A stretch of 64,000 bases of DNA, from the NCBI GenBank assembly GCA_040878035.1, contig JBBDMX010000101.1:62001-126000 (forward strand), given 5' to 3'. The translations under genes and the position numbers were made by a program. How positions within the stretch are numbered: position 1 is the first letter of the stretch; each line of letters opens with the position of its first letter. The notes under the pieces were generated by a model, which was not told the DNA's origin, did not search any database, and saw nothing but the letters and a program-made list of their open reading frames with translations. This DNA comes from JBBDMX01 sp040878035 (GTDB lineage Bacteria; Planctomycetota; Phycisphaerae; Phycisphaerales; Phycisphaeraceae). Shown here in pieces: positions 57,046 to 64,000 of this stretch.

Positions 57046-59058
57046 TCAATCCAGCACACGCACATCCTGCACGACGATGTCCAGTTGCGTGCGCCCTTGC
57101 CAGGTGGAGGTCTTGAGTTGGGCGGCCACGTCGAGGCGCATGCCGACGGCGAGTTGGTCGGCTTTTGTGCCGGCGTTGAACCAGATGGCGCGCATGAGGC
57201 GGTTGCTGCGGGCGTCCCCGGAGGGACGCTGCGCGTCACCCGCTAAACGCGGGGATGCTGACTCCTTACTCCTGACTTCTGTCTCCTGTCTCCTGTCTCC
57301 TTTCTCCTTTCTCCTTTCCTCCAACGTCAACGACAGATGGGCGCCCTGCTTGCCGATGCGCAACGGTGGGCGGGCGAGGGTGATATTGCACAGGCGGAAC
57401 ACCGGCGTGGGGTTGGCGCGGCCGAAGGGGGCCAGGTGACGGATGGATTCGTACAGGCTCTCGTTCAACTCCGCCAGCGTGCAGTCGGCGTCGATGTCGA
57501 GGCAGCCGACCATGTGCCGCGGCTCCAGGCGGGCGTTGACGAAGGCGACCAGGGCCTGGCGGAAGACTTCGACGCGCGCGGTTTCCATGCGCAGGCCCGC
57601 GGCCATGGCGTGGCCGCCCCAGGTGGTCAGGTGCTCCTGGCAATGGGCAAAAGCCTCGTGAATGGACAGGCCGTCGACGCTGCGTGCTGAGCCGTGGGCC
57701 TGGCCGTTGTCGAAGTTGAGCACGACCGCCGGCCGGCAGAAGGCGTCGACGAGCCGGCTGGCGACGATGCCCACCACGCCGGCGTGCCAGCCTTCCTTGC
57801 CCACGACGATGGCGCGGCAATCGGCGCGGTCGTAGCCCTGGGCCCGCACCATTTCGGCGGCCTCGGCGAAGATGCTGCGCTCCGTGGTGCGCCGCCGATC
57901 GTTCTCCTGCGTCAACTCGGCGGCGATGGTCCTGGCCTCCGCCGGCGTCGCGTCGGTCAGCAGCTTCACCGCTTCCCTGGCGTGACCCATGCGCCCGCAG
58001 GCGTTCAAACGCGGCCCTAGCACGAAGCCCACGTGGTAGGCGTCGATCTTCTCGTCACGCAATCGGGCGGCGTCGATCAGGGCGTTTAGACCCGTGATGC
58101 TGGTGCGCTTGATCTGCCCCAGGCCGATGGCGGTGATGATGCGGTTCTCGCCCAGGAGGGGCACAACGTCGGCGATGGTGCCCAGGGCGGCGAGGCTGAC
58201 CAGATCGAGCAGCACGCGGCGGAAGTCCGCCGGCAAGCGTTGCGAACCGCAGTGGACGCGGGCAAAGTGCCAGGCGAGTTTGAAGGCGACGCCGGCGCCG
58301 CAGAGACCCTCGGAAGATTTCGGATTTCGGATTTCGGATTTCGGATTTTTTGAAGATACCAGACGCTTCGCGGACTCAGCGTCGGCGTGGGTCGGCAAGC
58401 GCGGGTGCACCAGCGTGTGCGCGGCGGGGAGATTCGCGGGGTCGAGTTCGTGGTGGTCGGTGATGATCAGGTCGATGCCCAGTTCGCGGGCGATTTTCGC
58501 CGGTGCGACGGCGGTGATGCCGCAGTCGACGGTGATAATCAGGGGGGGCGAGACCTTGTCCAATGTCTCGGATACCTGACGCTTCGCCCCCGGAAGGGAC
58601 TCAGCGCCGGCGTGAATAGCGATCTGCCGAATCGCTTCATCGTTCAGGCCATAGCCCTCTTCCAATCGGTGGGGCACATAGGTGCTCACACTTCCGGGTA
58701 CGGCCCCCGCGGCGGTCAGCGTGTGCCAGAGGATGGCGCTGGCGGTGATGCCGTCGACGTCGTAGTCGCCGTAGATCACGATGGGCTGGCCGTCGCGGAC
58801 GGCCTGTTCGAGGCGGGCGGCAGCCTGCTCGACGCCGGGCAGCGAGATCGGGTCATCCAGATCGGTGAGCTTGGGATCGAGGAATTGGCGGGCGTGCGGC
58901 GGATCGGTGAGGCCGCGCTGCACGAGCAATCGGGCGGTGATGGCGGGCAGGTGCAGCTCGCGCGACAGCGTCTGGCATGCCCCGGCCTGGGCATCCTCCG
59001 AAGAGGCGCACGCCCCTTCCCTGGGCCGCCAGCGTTTGAGCATCCCTGCCACATCCAT
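57046..59058 (-). CDS. recJ: single-stranded-DNA exonuclease RecJ with three repeat inserts
   Basis: A 670-residue DHH-family exonuclease for recombination and repair. YGDYDVDGITASAILW is motif I, LIITDHHELDP the DHH motif, GFVLGPRLNACGRMG motif IV region, and the DHHA1 domain contains GWHAGVVGIVASRLVD and WGGHAMAAGL. Three segments are encoded by repeat modules and are missing from ordinary RecJ: about residues 148-163 (HAGAESLPGAKRQVSE), 223-249 (DAESAKRLVSSKNPKSEIRN) and 580-616 (RRKEKGDRRQETEVRSKESA). All keep the frame and lie between conserved blocks. ATG 59058 chosen; the longer frame upstream runs into repeats. Confidence 0.93.
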   Translation of the reverse strand: MDVAGMLKRWRPREGACASSEDAQAGACQTLSRELHLPAITARLLVQRGLTDPPHARQFLDPKLTDLDDPISLPGVEQAAARLEQAVRDGQPIVIYGDYDVDGITASAILWHTLTAAGAVPGSVSTYVPHRLEEGYGLNDEAIRQIAIHAGAESLPGAKRQVSETLDKVSPPLIITVDCGITAVAPAKIARELGIDLIITDHHELDPANLPAAHTLVHPRLPTHADAESAKRLVSSKNPKSEIRNPKSSEGLCGAGVAFKLAWHFARVHCGSQRLPADFRRVLLDLVSLAALGTIADVVPLLGENRIITAIGLGQIKRTSITGLNALIDAARLRDEKIDAYHVGFVLGPRLNACGRMGHAREAVKLLTDATPAEARTIAAELTQENDRRRTTERSIFAEAAEMVRAQGYDRADCRAIVVGKEGWHAGVVGIVASRLVDAFCRPAVVLNFDNGQAHGSARSVDGLSIHEAFAHCQEHLTTWGGHAMAAGLRMETARVEVFRQALVAFVNARLEPRHMVGCLDIDADCTLAELNESLYESIRHLAPFGRANPTPVFRLCNITLARPPLRIGKQGAHLSLTLEERRKEKGDRRQETEVRSKESASPRLAGDAQRPSGDARSNRLMRAIWFNAGTKADQLAVGMRLDVAAQLKTSTWQGRTQLDIVVQDVRVLD
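57211..57322. repeat. repeat insert 3 in recJ: GCGTCCC...GTCACCCGC module and GTCTCCT words
   Basis: GCGTCCCCGGAGGGACGCTG (57213) with CGCGTCACCCGCTAAACGCG, then CTCCTGTCTCCTGTCTCCTT words every seven bases to 57322. The first part recurs at 36130, 40040 and 61305. Confidence 0.85.
58313..58390. repeat. repeat insert 2 in recJ: ATTTCGG words and AGACGCTT module
   Basis: GATTTCGGATTTCGGATTTC (from 58316) followed by ATACCAGACGCTTCGCGGAC and TCAGCGTCGGCGT. In frame and free of stops in the recJ direction. Confidence 0.88.
58570..58615. repeat. repeat insert 1 in recJ: GATACCTGACGCTTCGCCCC module
   Basis: GATACCTGACGCTTCGCCCC (from 58571) then CGGAAGGGACTCAGCGCCGG. Same family as 50419, 53131 and 58354. 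Confidence 0.85.
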
Positions 59059-59189
59059 CACACCATCATAACCGCTGCACGTCCAACACCAGTGATATCG
59101 GACGCTGGAGGAATTGCCCGAATAACCCCAGCCGATTAATCGGCCCCCACAATCCTCCGATAAAGCGGTAAGAGTCTGATGGACGATGC

Positions 59190-59261
59190 TGTCCAAGGTC
59201 CAATGTCCAACGTCCAGCTTCGCGACGGAGTTGGGATGTTGGAAGTTGGACATCGGGCATT
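59190..59261. repeat. word-repeat hairpin, GTCCAAT family
   Basis: GTCCAAGGTCCAATGTCCAA (59191) against TTGGGATGTTGGAAGTTGGA (59231). Same word family as at 39978. It lies in the divergent gap between recJ and the pilin-like gene. Confidence 0.85.
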
Positions 59262-59275
59262 CAAGGAATCACACT

Positions 59276-59740
59276 ATGCGACCCGATCATGTCTCCGCTC
59301 GCACGCATCGCCCCGGATTCACCCCCGGATTCACCCTGGTGGAGATTCTCATCGTCGTGGTGATCCTGGGCATTCTGGCGGCCATCGTCATTCCGCAATT
59401 CGCCAATGCCACTGAAGAGGCCAAGATCAACACGATCAAGCAGGATGTACACCGCATCCGCATCCAGTTGGAGATCTACCGCGGTCAGCACCTGGACAAG
59501 TTCCCCACACTGGCGGCTTTCGAGGATCAGATGACCAAGTCGAGCAGAGCGACGGGGGCAACCGCGGAGGCGGGCACGGCGGGCTACCCGCACGGGCCGT
59601 ACCTGCGCAGCTTGCCGGAGAACCCGATGAGCGGTGGACACACCATCGGTGACGGCGCGGTGGGTACCAGCGACTGGTACTACAACCAATCCACGGGCGA
59701 GTTCCGCGCCAATGACTCAGCCGAGTCGCGGACGTATTAG
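59276..59740 (+). CDS. pseudopilin-like protein with N-methylation motif
   Basis: A 154-residue type II secretion/type IV pilin-like protein. The prepilin signature GFTPGFTLVEILIVVVILGI begins at residue 14 (cleavage G-F, Glu at +5), then AAIVIPQFANATEEAKINTI and a helical stalk, a globular domain with YPHGPYLRSLPENPMSG and a C-terminal DWYYNQSTGEFRAN that resembles GspG. AAGGA precedes the ATG. No other secretion genes are nearby. Function as an assembly subunit or surface pilin cannot be decided. Confidence 0.85.
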   Translation: MRPDHVSARTHRPGFTPGFTLVEILIVVVILGILAAIVIPQFANATEEAKINTIKQDVHRIRIQLEIYRGQHLDKFPTLAAFEDQMTKSSRATGATAEAGTAGYPHGPYLRSLPENPMSGGHTIGDGAVGTSDWYYNQSTGEFRANDSAESRTY

Positions 59741-59744
59741 GAAT

Positions 59745-59940
59745 CTCTACCTTCTGATTGCTGATCTCCCAGCCGCTTGCGGCCTAGCATCAGTGATCAG
59801 AGAATCCGGTTAACCACCAAGACACCAGGGACACCAAGAAGAGGGTCATTGTTCTTTCCCCAAATTCCTTGGTGTCCTGGGTGTCTTGGTGGTTCATTCT
59901 GCTTTTCCGCGGACTTCATCGTCAGAAATCAGCAATCACC
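59745..59940. repeat. nested word-repeat hairpins, ACCAAGACACC core
   Basis: AACCACCAAGACACCAGG (59812-59829) and CCTGGGTGTCTTGGTGGTT (59876-59894) differ by one inserted G. Around them TTCTGATTGCTGATC (59752) and GTCAGAAATCAGCAATCACC (59931); AGCCGCTTGCGGC is embedded at 59771. It fills the gap to the SpoIID gene. Confidence 0.88.
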
Positions 59941-59999
59941 CGTCGCTGTGCCGATATGATGTCGGCTCGTGATGTTTCTTTTCTTGTGGAGGATCAGGG

Positions 60000-61250
60000 A
60001 TGGTCCGTGTTGCTGTGCCGCGCCGACTGCTGCTGTTGCTACTGACGCTGACCCTGCTGCTTGGCTGCCAGAGTGCCGCGACTTCACGGCCGGGGGTGGA
60101 AGTCGCCGGCATGCCGTTATCGTCGCTGCGGCGCGAGCCGGTCGTGCGCGTGCGCATCATTTCGGGGGCGGCGACCGTGCGCCTCGCCGGGGCCGCGCAA
60201 CTGCGCATCGCCGGCTACAACTACACATCGCCGGTCACTATCGTTCGCCAGGCCGGCAAGTTCCTGCTGCATCCGCCCGACTCGGGTTGGCTGGCGGTGA
60301 GCGCTGACTCGCTGGTGATCGAGCCGGCCGCGGGCGACAGCCTCTCCGTCAACGATCAGGACCTACCTGGCACCGTCGTGTTGCACGCTAACACAACTGA
60401 CGTCCGCTTTGACGTGATCAACCACGTCGCCATGGAGCGGTATCTTCCCGGCGTGCTGGACAAGGAGCTGTATGCCTCGTGGCATCCGCGGATGTTCGAG
60501 GCCCAGGCCATCGCCGCGCGCTCGTACGCCATCGCCCAGATGGGCAAGACGCGGCAGCGGGCGTACGACATGCAGGCCACCACCGCCAGTCAGGTCTACG
60601 GCGGGACGACGCGCAACGCCAAGGCGCTGGCGGCGGTGGCGGCGACGCGCGGCAAAGTGCTGGCGTGGGACGGACTGGTCTTCCCCGCCTACTTCTCCAG
60701 CAGCAGCGGCGGCACAGGACAGGATGCGATCCTGGCCATGAAGGACGCCATGGACATCCCCCCCTTGCGCGGCAAGTACCATGGCGGATGGAGCGCCGCC
60801 AGCCCGCGGTACCGCTGGACGATCGTGCGTGATCGCCAGGACCTGTCGCGCCGCCTGGCCGCCTGGGGGCAGAGCAATCGTCATGCAGTGGCGGGGCTGC
60901 GTGACCTGACGGGCATTGCCGTAACCAGTAGCAACAGCGCCGGCCGACCGACGCGGTTCACGCTCAGCGATGCTTCGGGAAGCCGCTATGTGATGGGACC
61001 GGAGGACTTCCGCTTTGCGGCCAATCATGGCGGCGCCGGCCTGCCGCCGCTTGCCGCCAATGCGCAGCTCTACAGCAGCCACGTGGAGGTGCGCCTGGAG
61101 GGCAACACCGTGCATTTTGCGGGCCGCGGCCATGGTCACGGCGTGGGCCTGGACCAATGGGGCGCCCAAGCCATGGCGCAGGCGGGCCACAGTCCCGAGG
61201 CGATCCTGGCTTTCTACTATCCTGGAGCGAGCATCTTGGCAGCGTATTGA
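60000..61250 (+). CDS. SpoIID/LytB-domain lipoprotein
   Basis: A 416-residue lipoprotein (lipobox LLLG-C near residue 23). The SpoIID domain contains RYLPGVLDKELYASWHPRMFEAQAIAARSYAIAQ with the catalytic-region Glu, ATTASQVYGG and the C-terminal GRGHGHGVGLDQWGAQAMAQAGHSPEAILAFYYP. By family it is a lytic transglycosylase-like enzyme cutting peptidoglycan glycan strands (SpoIID in spore formers, wider in non-sporulating bacteria). In a non-spore-forming planctomycete it more likely takes part in wall remodelling. Confidence 0.9.
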   Translation: MVRVAVPRRLLLLLLTLTLLLGCQSAATSRPGVEVAGMPLSSLRREPVVRVRIISGAATVRLAGAAQLRIAGYNYTSPVTIVRQAGKFLLHPPDSGWLAVSADSLVIEPAAGDSLSVNDQDLPGTVVLHANTTDVRFDVINHVAMERYLPGVLDKELYASWHPRMFEAQAIAARSYAIAQMGKTRQRAYDMQATTASQVYGGTTRNAKALAAVAATRGKVLAWDGLVFPAYFSSSSGGTGQDAILAMKDAMDIPPLRGKYHGGWSAASPRYRWTIVRDRQDLSRRLAAWGQSNRHAVAGLRDLTGIAVTSSNSAGRPTRFTLSDASGSRYVMGPEDFRFAANHGGAGLPPLAANAQLYSSHVEVRLEGNTVHFAGRGHGHGVGLDQWGAQAMAQAGHSPEAILAFYYPGASILAAY

Positions 61251-61257
61251 CCGCCTG

Positions 61258-61335
61258 GGCAAGCCCCGCCATGCGAGTCTTCGAGCTTGGCCGGGATCAC
61301 GACGCTGGGACGCTTCGCGTCACCCGCTAAACGGC
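61258..61335. repeat. GCATGCGAGTCTTCGAGCTT and GTCACCCGC modules
   Basis: GCCATGCGAGTCTTCGAGCT (61268) with TGGCCGGGAT, then GGACGCTTCGCGTCACCCGC (61308). The first also lies within the 30347 hairpin, the second in mqnA and recJ repeats. Confidence 0.75.
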
Positions 61336-61423
61336 GGACCCATCATTGAACCTTTCGCGGCCACCGCCTCGTTAGAGGGGTAGGAGCAATCCTCGACCCT
61401 ACGAAACCACGCGGAGACTTGCC

Positions 61424-62179
61424 ATGCGCCACCTGACCGCTTTCTCGCGATTCTTCTGCCTTCTCCTGGTCGCTGTTGGGCTGGGCCCGGTATTCGGGGG
61501 GTCTGCGATAGCGCTGGCACAGCATGGCGGCCGCGACGCCGATCATGCCCAAGCCGCGGCCCAGCCCGTCGGCGACCCCTATCCCCTGGCGATCGACATC
61601 GTCACCGGCAAGCCCCTTCCCCCCGTCAAGGAGCAGGTGATCACGCAGATCGACGGACGGGAGGTGCGCTTCGCCAGTCAGGAGAGTCTCGACGCTTTCA
61701 AGAAGGAACCCGAGCGTTACACCAAGGCACTGGACGAAGCGATCGTCAAGCAGCAACTGCCGTACTATCCGCTGGAGACCTGCGTGGTGTCGGGCGGCAA
61801 GCTCGGCGGCATGGGTGAGCCGATCAACTTCGTCTACAAGAATCGCCTGGTGCGCTTTTGCTGCGCGATGTGCCAAGACCCATTTCTCAAGGATCCCGGT
61901 ACGTATCTGAGCAAGATCGACGCGGCGGTGATCGAGGCGCAAAAGGCTGCGTATCCCCTGACGACCTGCGTGGTGTCGGACGAGGCGATGGGCGGCGACA
62001 TGGGTGAGCCGGTAGACCGGGTGTACGCGACCCGTCTGGTTCGCATGTGCTGCACGGGTTGCGACAAGGGGTTCCGCAAGGACCCGGCGAAGCATCTGAA
62101 GAAACTCGATGATGCCAAGACCCAGACCGCGGCGCCGGCCAAGGCGCCCCAAGATCCGCACGCGGGGCATCAGCATTGA
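61424..62179 (+). CDS. secreted protein with repeated TRASH/YHS-like metal sites
   Basis: A 251-residue exported protein: signal peptide (residues 1-32), then three related units. The second and third are nearly parallel: YPLETCVVSGGKLGGMGEP, NFVYKNRLVRFCCAMCQDPF, and YPLTTCVVSDEAMGGDMGEP, DRVYATRLVRMCCTGCDKGF, each with CVV and CCxxC; the first unit (KEQVITQIDGREVRFASQESLDAF) lacks the cysteines. The C-terminus is His-rich (DPHAGHQH). Such domains bind copper, zinc or mercury. It lies directly upstream of the TolC-type gene and probably chaperones the metal. Confidence 0.75.
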   Translation: MRHLTAFSRFFCLLLVAVGLGPVFGGSAIALAQHGGRDADHAQAAAQPVGDPYPLAIDIVTGKPLPPVKEQVITQIDGREVRFASQESLDAFKKEPERYTKALDEAIVKQQLPYYPLETCVVSGGKLGGMGEPINFVYKNRLVRFCCAMCQDPFLKDPGTYLSKIDAAVIEAQKAAYPLTTCVVSDEAMGGDMGEPVDRVYATRLVRMCCTGCDKGFRKDPAKHLKKLDDAKTQTAAPAKAPQDPHAGHQH

Positions 62180-62197
62180 AATCAAAGGATCGCCACG

Positions 62198-62270
62198 CCG
62201 GGGCTGAGTCTTCGAAGCCCCGGATTTCCCCCCGGATTCCCCGGAATTGCCCCCGGATTTCCGTAAATCC
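62198..62270. repeat. GGGGCTGAGTCTTCGAAGCCCC hairpin and CCCCCGGATT words
   Basis: CCGGGGCT-GAGTCTTCG-AAGCCCCGG-type stem at about 62198-62223 with CGGATTTCCCCCCGGATTCC behind it. Related to the modules at 30387, 55225 and 61270. Confidence 0.75.
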
Positions 62271-62333
62271 GTGAACGCGCCAAGAAACCCGGACCTTCGC
62301 CAGGCCTCAGGTCCGGCGTGTACCATCACCCTC

Positions 62334-63815
62334 ATGACCTATTCCCGCGCCACACTGCTGTCCGTGATCCTCCTGGCAGGCTGCGCCGCTGAGCCCGGGC
62401 CGTTTGACGCTTGGATCGAGCGTGATCCCGACACCTGGCAACTGGGTGAACAGGGCGCGATTCACGCCCAGCACACGTTGCTGACGACGCCATCCGCCGA
62501 CGCCAACGAACTGCCCGACCGGGCCGGCGCCGAAGCGTACGTGCGACTCGCCCTGGCGCGTAACCCCTTGATCCGTGCCGCCCAATCCAAGGTGCAGCGC
62601 CTTGCGGCACGCATCCCGCAGGAGACGAGCCTGGACGACCCGATGTTCGAGATCACGCCGGTGGGCGACATGGCGGAAACGGCGGCGGGCATGGTGGGCC
62701 TGATGACCGGCGTGAGCCAGAAAGTGCCCTTCCCAGGCAAGCTCGCCACCCGCGGCAAGATCGCCCAACAGGACGTCGCCATGGCGGAACAGGAGCTGGC
62801 GCAGATGCGCCTCGACGTCGTGGCGGACACCCGGCAGGCCTACTGGAGCTACTACTTCGCCACGCAAGCCCTGGAGGTGATGCGGCAGAACCGCGCGCTG
62901 TTTGCTCAGTTCCGTGACGCTGCCGATGCACGCTATCGCGCCAATCTCGCATCGCAACAGGATGTGCTGCGCGCTTCGGTCGAGCTAAGTGAACTGGAGA
63001 ACGAGCTGATCACGCTCGAGCAGCAGCGCAGCACAGCGGCCGCCATGCTCAATAGCCTGATGGACCGTGCGGTGACCGCGGCGCTGCCGGCGCCCAAGCC
63101 GGTGGAACTGGAAAAGGTCAGCCTGGCGCTGGACGACCTGCTGCGGCAGGCGGCAGAGGCCAGTCCGGAACTGGGCAAACTCACGCAGCGCCTCGAAGGC
63201 GAGCGGCAGCGTATGAAGCTGGCGCGGCTGGCGCGGCTGCCCGATTTCTCCGTGGGCGTGGCCTACGCCGCAGTCGACGACGAGGGACTGTCGCCCATCG
63301 CCAACGGTCAGGACCAGTGGTGGGTGACCTTCGGCTTCAGCCTGCCGATCTGGGCCGACAAGCTTGCCGCCGGCGAACGCGAGGCCTATCACGGCCTGGG
63401 CGAGGCGATCGCCGAGTTGACCGGGGCGCGCAATCGCGTGGCTTTCCGCGTGCAGGACGCCTTGGTGAAAGTCCAGACCCAGGAGCGCCTGGTGGTGCTC
63501 TTCCGCGACGTGATCCTGCCGCAGGCCCGACAGACGGTCGAAGCATCCACCAGCGGCTACCAGGCCGGCAGCATCGACTTTCTCACGCTCGTCGACAACT
63601 GGCGAAACCTGCTCAACTACCAACTGCTCTACCACCAGAGCCTGTCAGAACTGGAGAAGAGCTTCGCGGCGCTTCAGCAGGCGGTGGGACGGGACGTGGC
63701 GCGAGGCATGCCCACTTCAGTGGGCATGGAGCCGTCGGAATCGAAGAACGAAGAACGAGGAACGAAGAACGCGGTTAGCCCAAGCACCACCCCCGGAAAC
63801 GGTGCGGGCGAGTAG
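62334..63815 (+). CDS. TolC-type outer-membrane efflux lipoprotein with a repeat-derived tail
   Basis: A 493-residue lipoprotein (lipobox LLAG-C near residue 17) with two OEP domains. YVRLALARNPLIRAAQSKV and KVPFPGKLATRGKIAQQDV open the first long alpha-hairpin; LVVLFRDVILPQARQTVEASTSGYQAGSIDFLTLVDNWRNLL is the end of the second, as in CusC/CzcC. The protein ends in RDVARGMPTSVGMEPSESKN then EERGTKNAVSPSTTPGNGAGE, all encoded by three repeat modules; an ordinary TolC would end before them. Part of a tripartite metal efflux system with the genes on either side. Confidence 0.9.
   Translation: MTYSRATLLSVILLAGCAAEPGPFDAWIERDPDTWQLGEQGAIHAQHTLLTTPSADANELPDRAGAEAYVRLALARNPLIRAAQSKVQRLAARIPQETSLDDPMFEITPVGDMAETAAGMVGLMTGVSQKVPFPGKLATRGKIAQQDVAMAEQELAQMRLDVVADTRQAYWSYYFATQALEVMRQNRALFAQFRDAADARYRANLASQQDVLRASVELSELENELITLEQQRSTAAAMLNSLMDRAVTAALPAPKPVELEKVSLALDDLLRQAAEASPELGKLTQRLEGERQRMKLARLARLPDFSVGVAYAAVDDEGLSPIANGQDQWWVTFGFSLPIWADKLAAGEREAYHGLGEAIAELTGARNRVAFRVQDALVKVQTQERLVVLFRDVILPQARQTVEASTSGYQAGSIDFLTLVDNWRNLLNYQLLYHQSLSELEKSFAALQQAVGRDVARGMPTSVGMEPSESKNEERGTKNAVSPSTTPGNGAGE
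63707..63812. repeat. three repeat modules forming the tolC end
   Basis: CATGCCCACTTCAGTGGGCA (63707), then GAAGAACGAAGAACGAGGAA (63743) and GTTAGCCCAAGCACCACCCC (63774). The three families are otherwise found separately. All are in frame; the stop codon lies 1-3 bases past the last. Confidence 0.9.
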
Positions 63816-63845
63816 CAGCGGAGACAGGGAGACAGGGACAGAAAC

Positions 63846-64000
63846 ATGACCGAGCATCAACCCACGTCATCCTCACCAACGCCCAGCGCCCCGCCGCCGC
63901 CCAGCGCCAAGCCGCCGCGCGGACCGGCGCTGTGGATCATCCTCATCGCCCTGATCGTGCTGGTGCTGATCTTCTGGCTCGGCGCCGTCACCGGACCCTA
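63846..64000 (+). CDS. N-terminus of a probable efflux membrane-fusion protein (partial)
   Basis: The ATG 28 bases after the tolC stop starts a proline/serine-rich cytoplasmic tail (MTEHQPTSSSPTPSAPPPPS) and one transmembrane helix (WIILIALIVLVLIFWLGAVTG), then the window ends. A short cytoplasmic tail plus one anchor helix behind a tolC-type gene is typical of HlyD/CusB-type periplasmic adaptors. The rest of the gene, and probably the RND or other pump, lies beyond 64000. Confidence 0.55.
   Translation, partial: MTEHQPTSSSPTPSAPPPPSAKPPRGPALWIILIALIVLVLIFWLGAVTGP

Overview
The window looks like a chromosomal segment of a GC-rich bacterium, most likely a planctomycete of the Phycisphaerae or a close relative. 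The inference rests on the mix seen: a PEP-CTERM secreted protein, a formylglycine-type sulfatase, MreBCD, a futalosine-pathway menaquinone gene (mqnA), the palindrome GACCCCGGAGGGGTC, many small conserved membrane proteins, and dense intergenic hairpin repeats. The sequence is a draft: a 35-base G run followed by ten N lies at 50965-51009.

Layout. 1-11 kb: PHP phosphoesterase, DUF4139 protein, serine hydrolase, APS kinase (cysC) divergent to a sulfatase, a PEP-CTERM protein, a short LuxR-type regulator, tRNA-Ile(GAU) and a membrane PP2C phosphatase. 10-20 kb: diacylglycerol-kinase-like protein, cupin, sodium symporter with a 48-residue partner, DedA-like protein, large flavoprotein, BRO/DinD-like protein, galE. 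20-32 kb (mostly minus): mreD, mreC, mreB, a coiled-coil protein, HEAT-repeat lipoprotein coupled to lnt, Xer recombinase, lipoproteins and a TolB-like propeller. 32-45 kb: broken hicA facing a hicB-like gene, a cellulose-synthase-like transferase, an unusual sigma-region-2 protein, mqnA, an NtrC-type activator, ispF, nnrE, a GT39-like membrane protein, an O-methyltransferase, a candidate ncRNA, NUDIX and PAP2 genes. 45-57 kb: a CysQ/HAL2-like phosphatase, argS, DUF1802, queD, queE, folK, then ilvB behind a valine-rich leader peptide, an AraC regulator divergent to a PhyH dioxygenase, and an AT-richer orphan gene. 57-64 kb: recJ, a pseudopilin-like gene, a SpoIID lipoprotein, and a probable metal-efflux group (TRASH/YHS-like protein, TolC-type lipoprotein, start of a likely membrane-fusion protein).

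Genes that plausibly work together: mreB-mreC-mreD (cell shape); lnt with the HEAT lipoprotein (ATGA overlap); symporter plus small subunit; cysC and the HAL2-like phosphatase (PAPS/PAP metabolism, unlinked); queD-queE (preQ0); and the efflux group at the right end.

The most striking feature is a set of dispersed modular hairpin repeats. Each family is built from short degenerate words (ATGAACACGG, GACACGAA, GAACGAA, ATTTCGG, ACCAAGACACC, GTCCAAT, CAGAAAA, GGAAAGT) with the reverse complement in the other arm. They fill most intergenic gaps, nest inside each other, supply stop codons and protein ends, and occur in frame within argS, recJ, tolC and the HAL2-like gene. The ilvB leader peptide, a sigma-like protein with an odd domain order, and an orphan ncRNA with its own promoter and terminator are the other leads.
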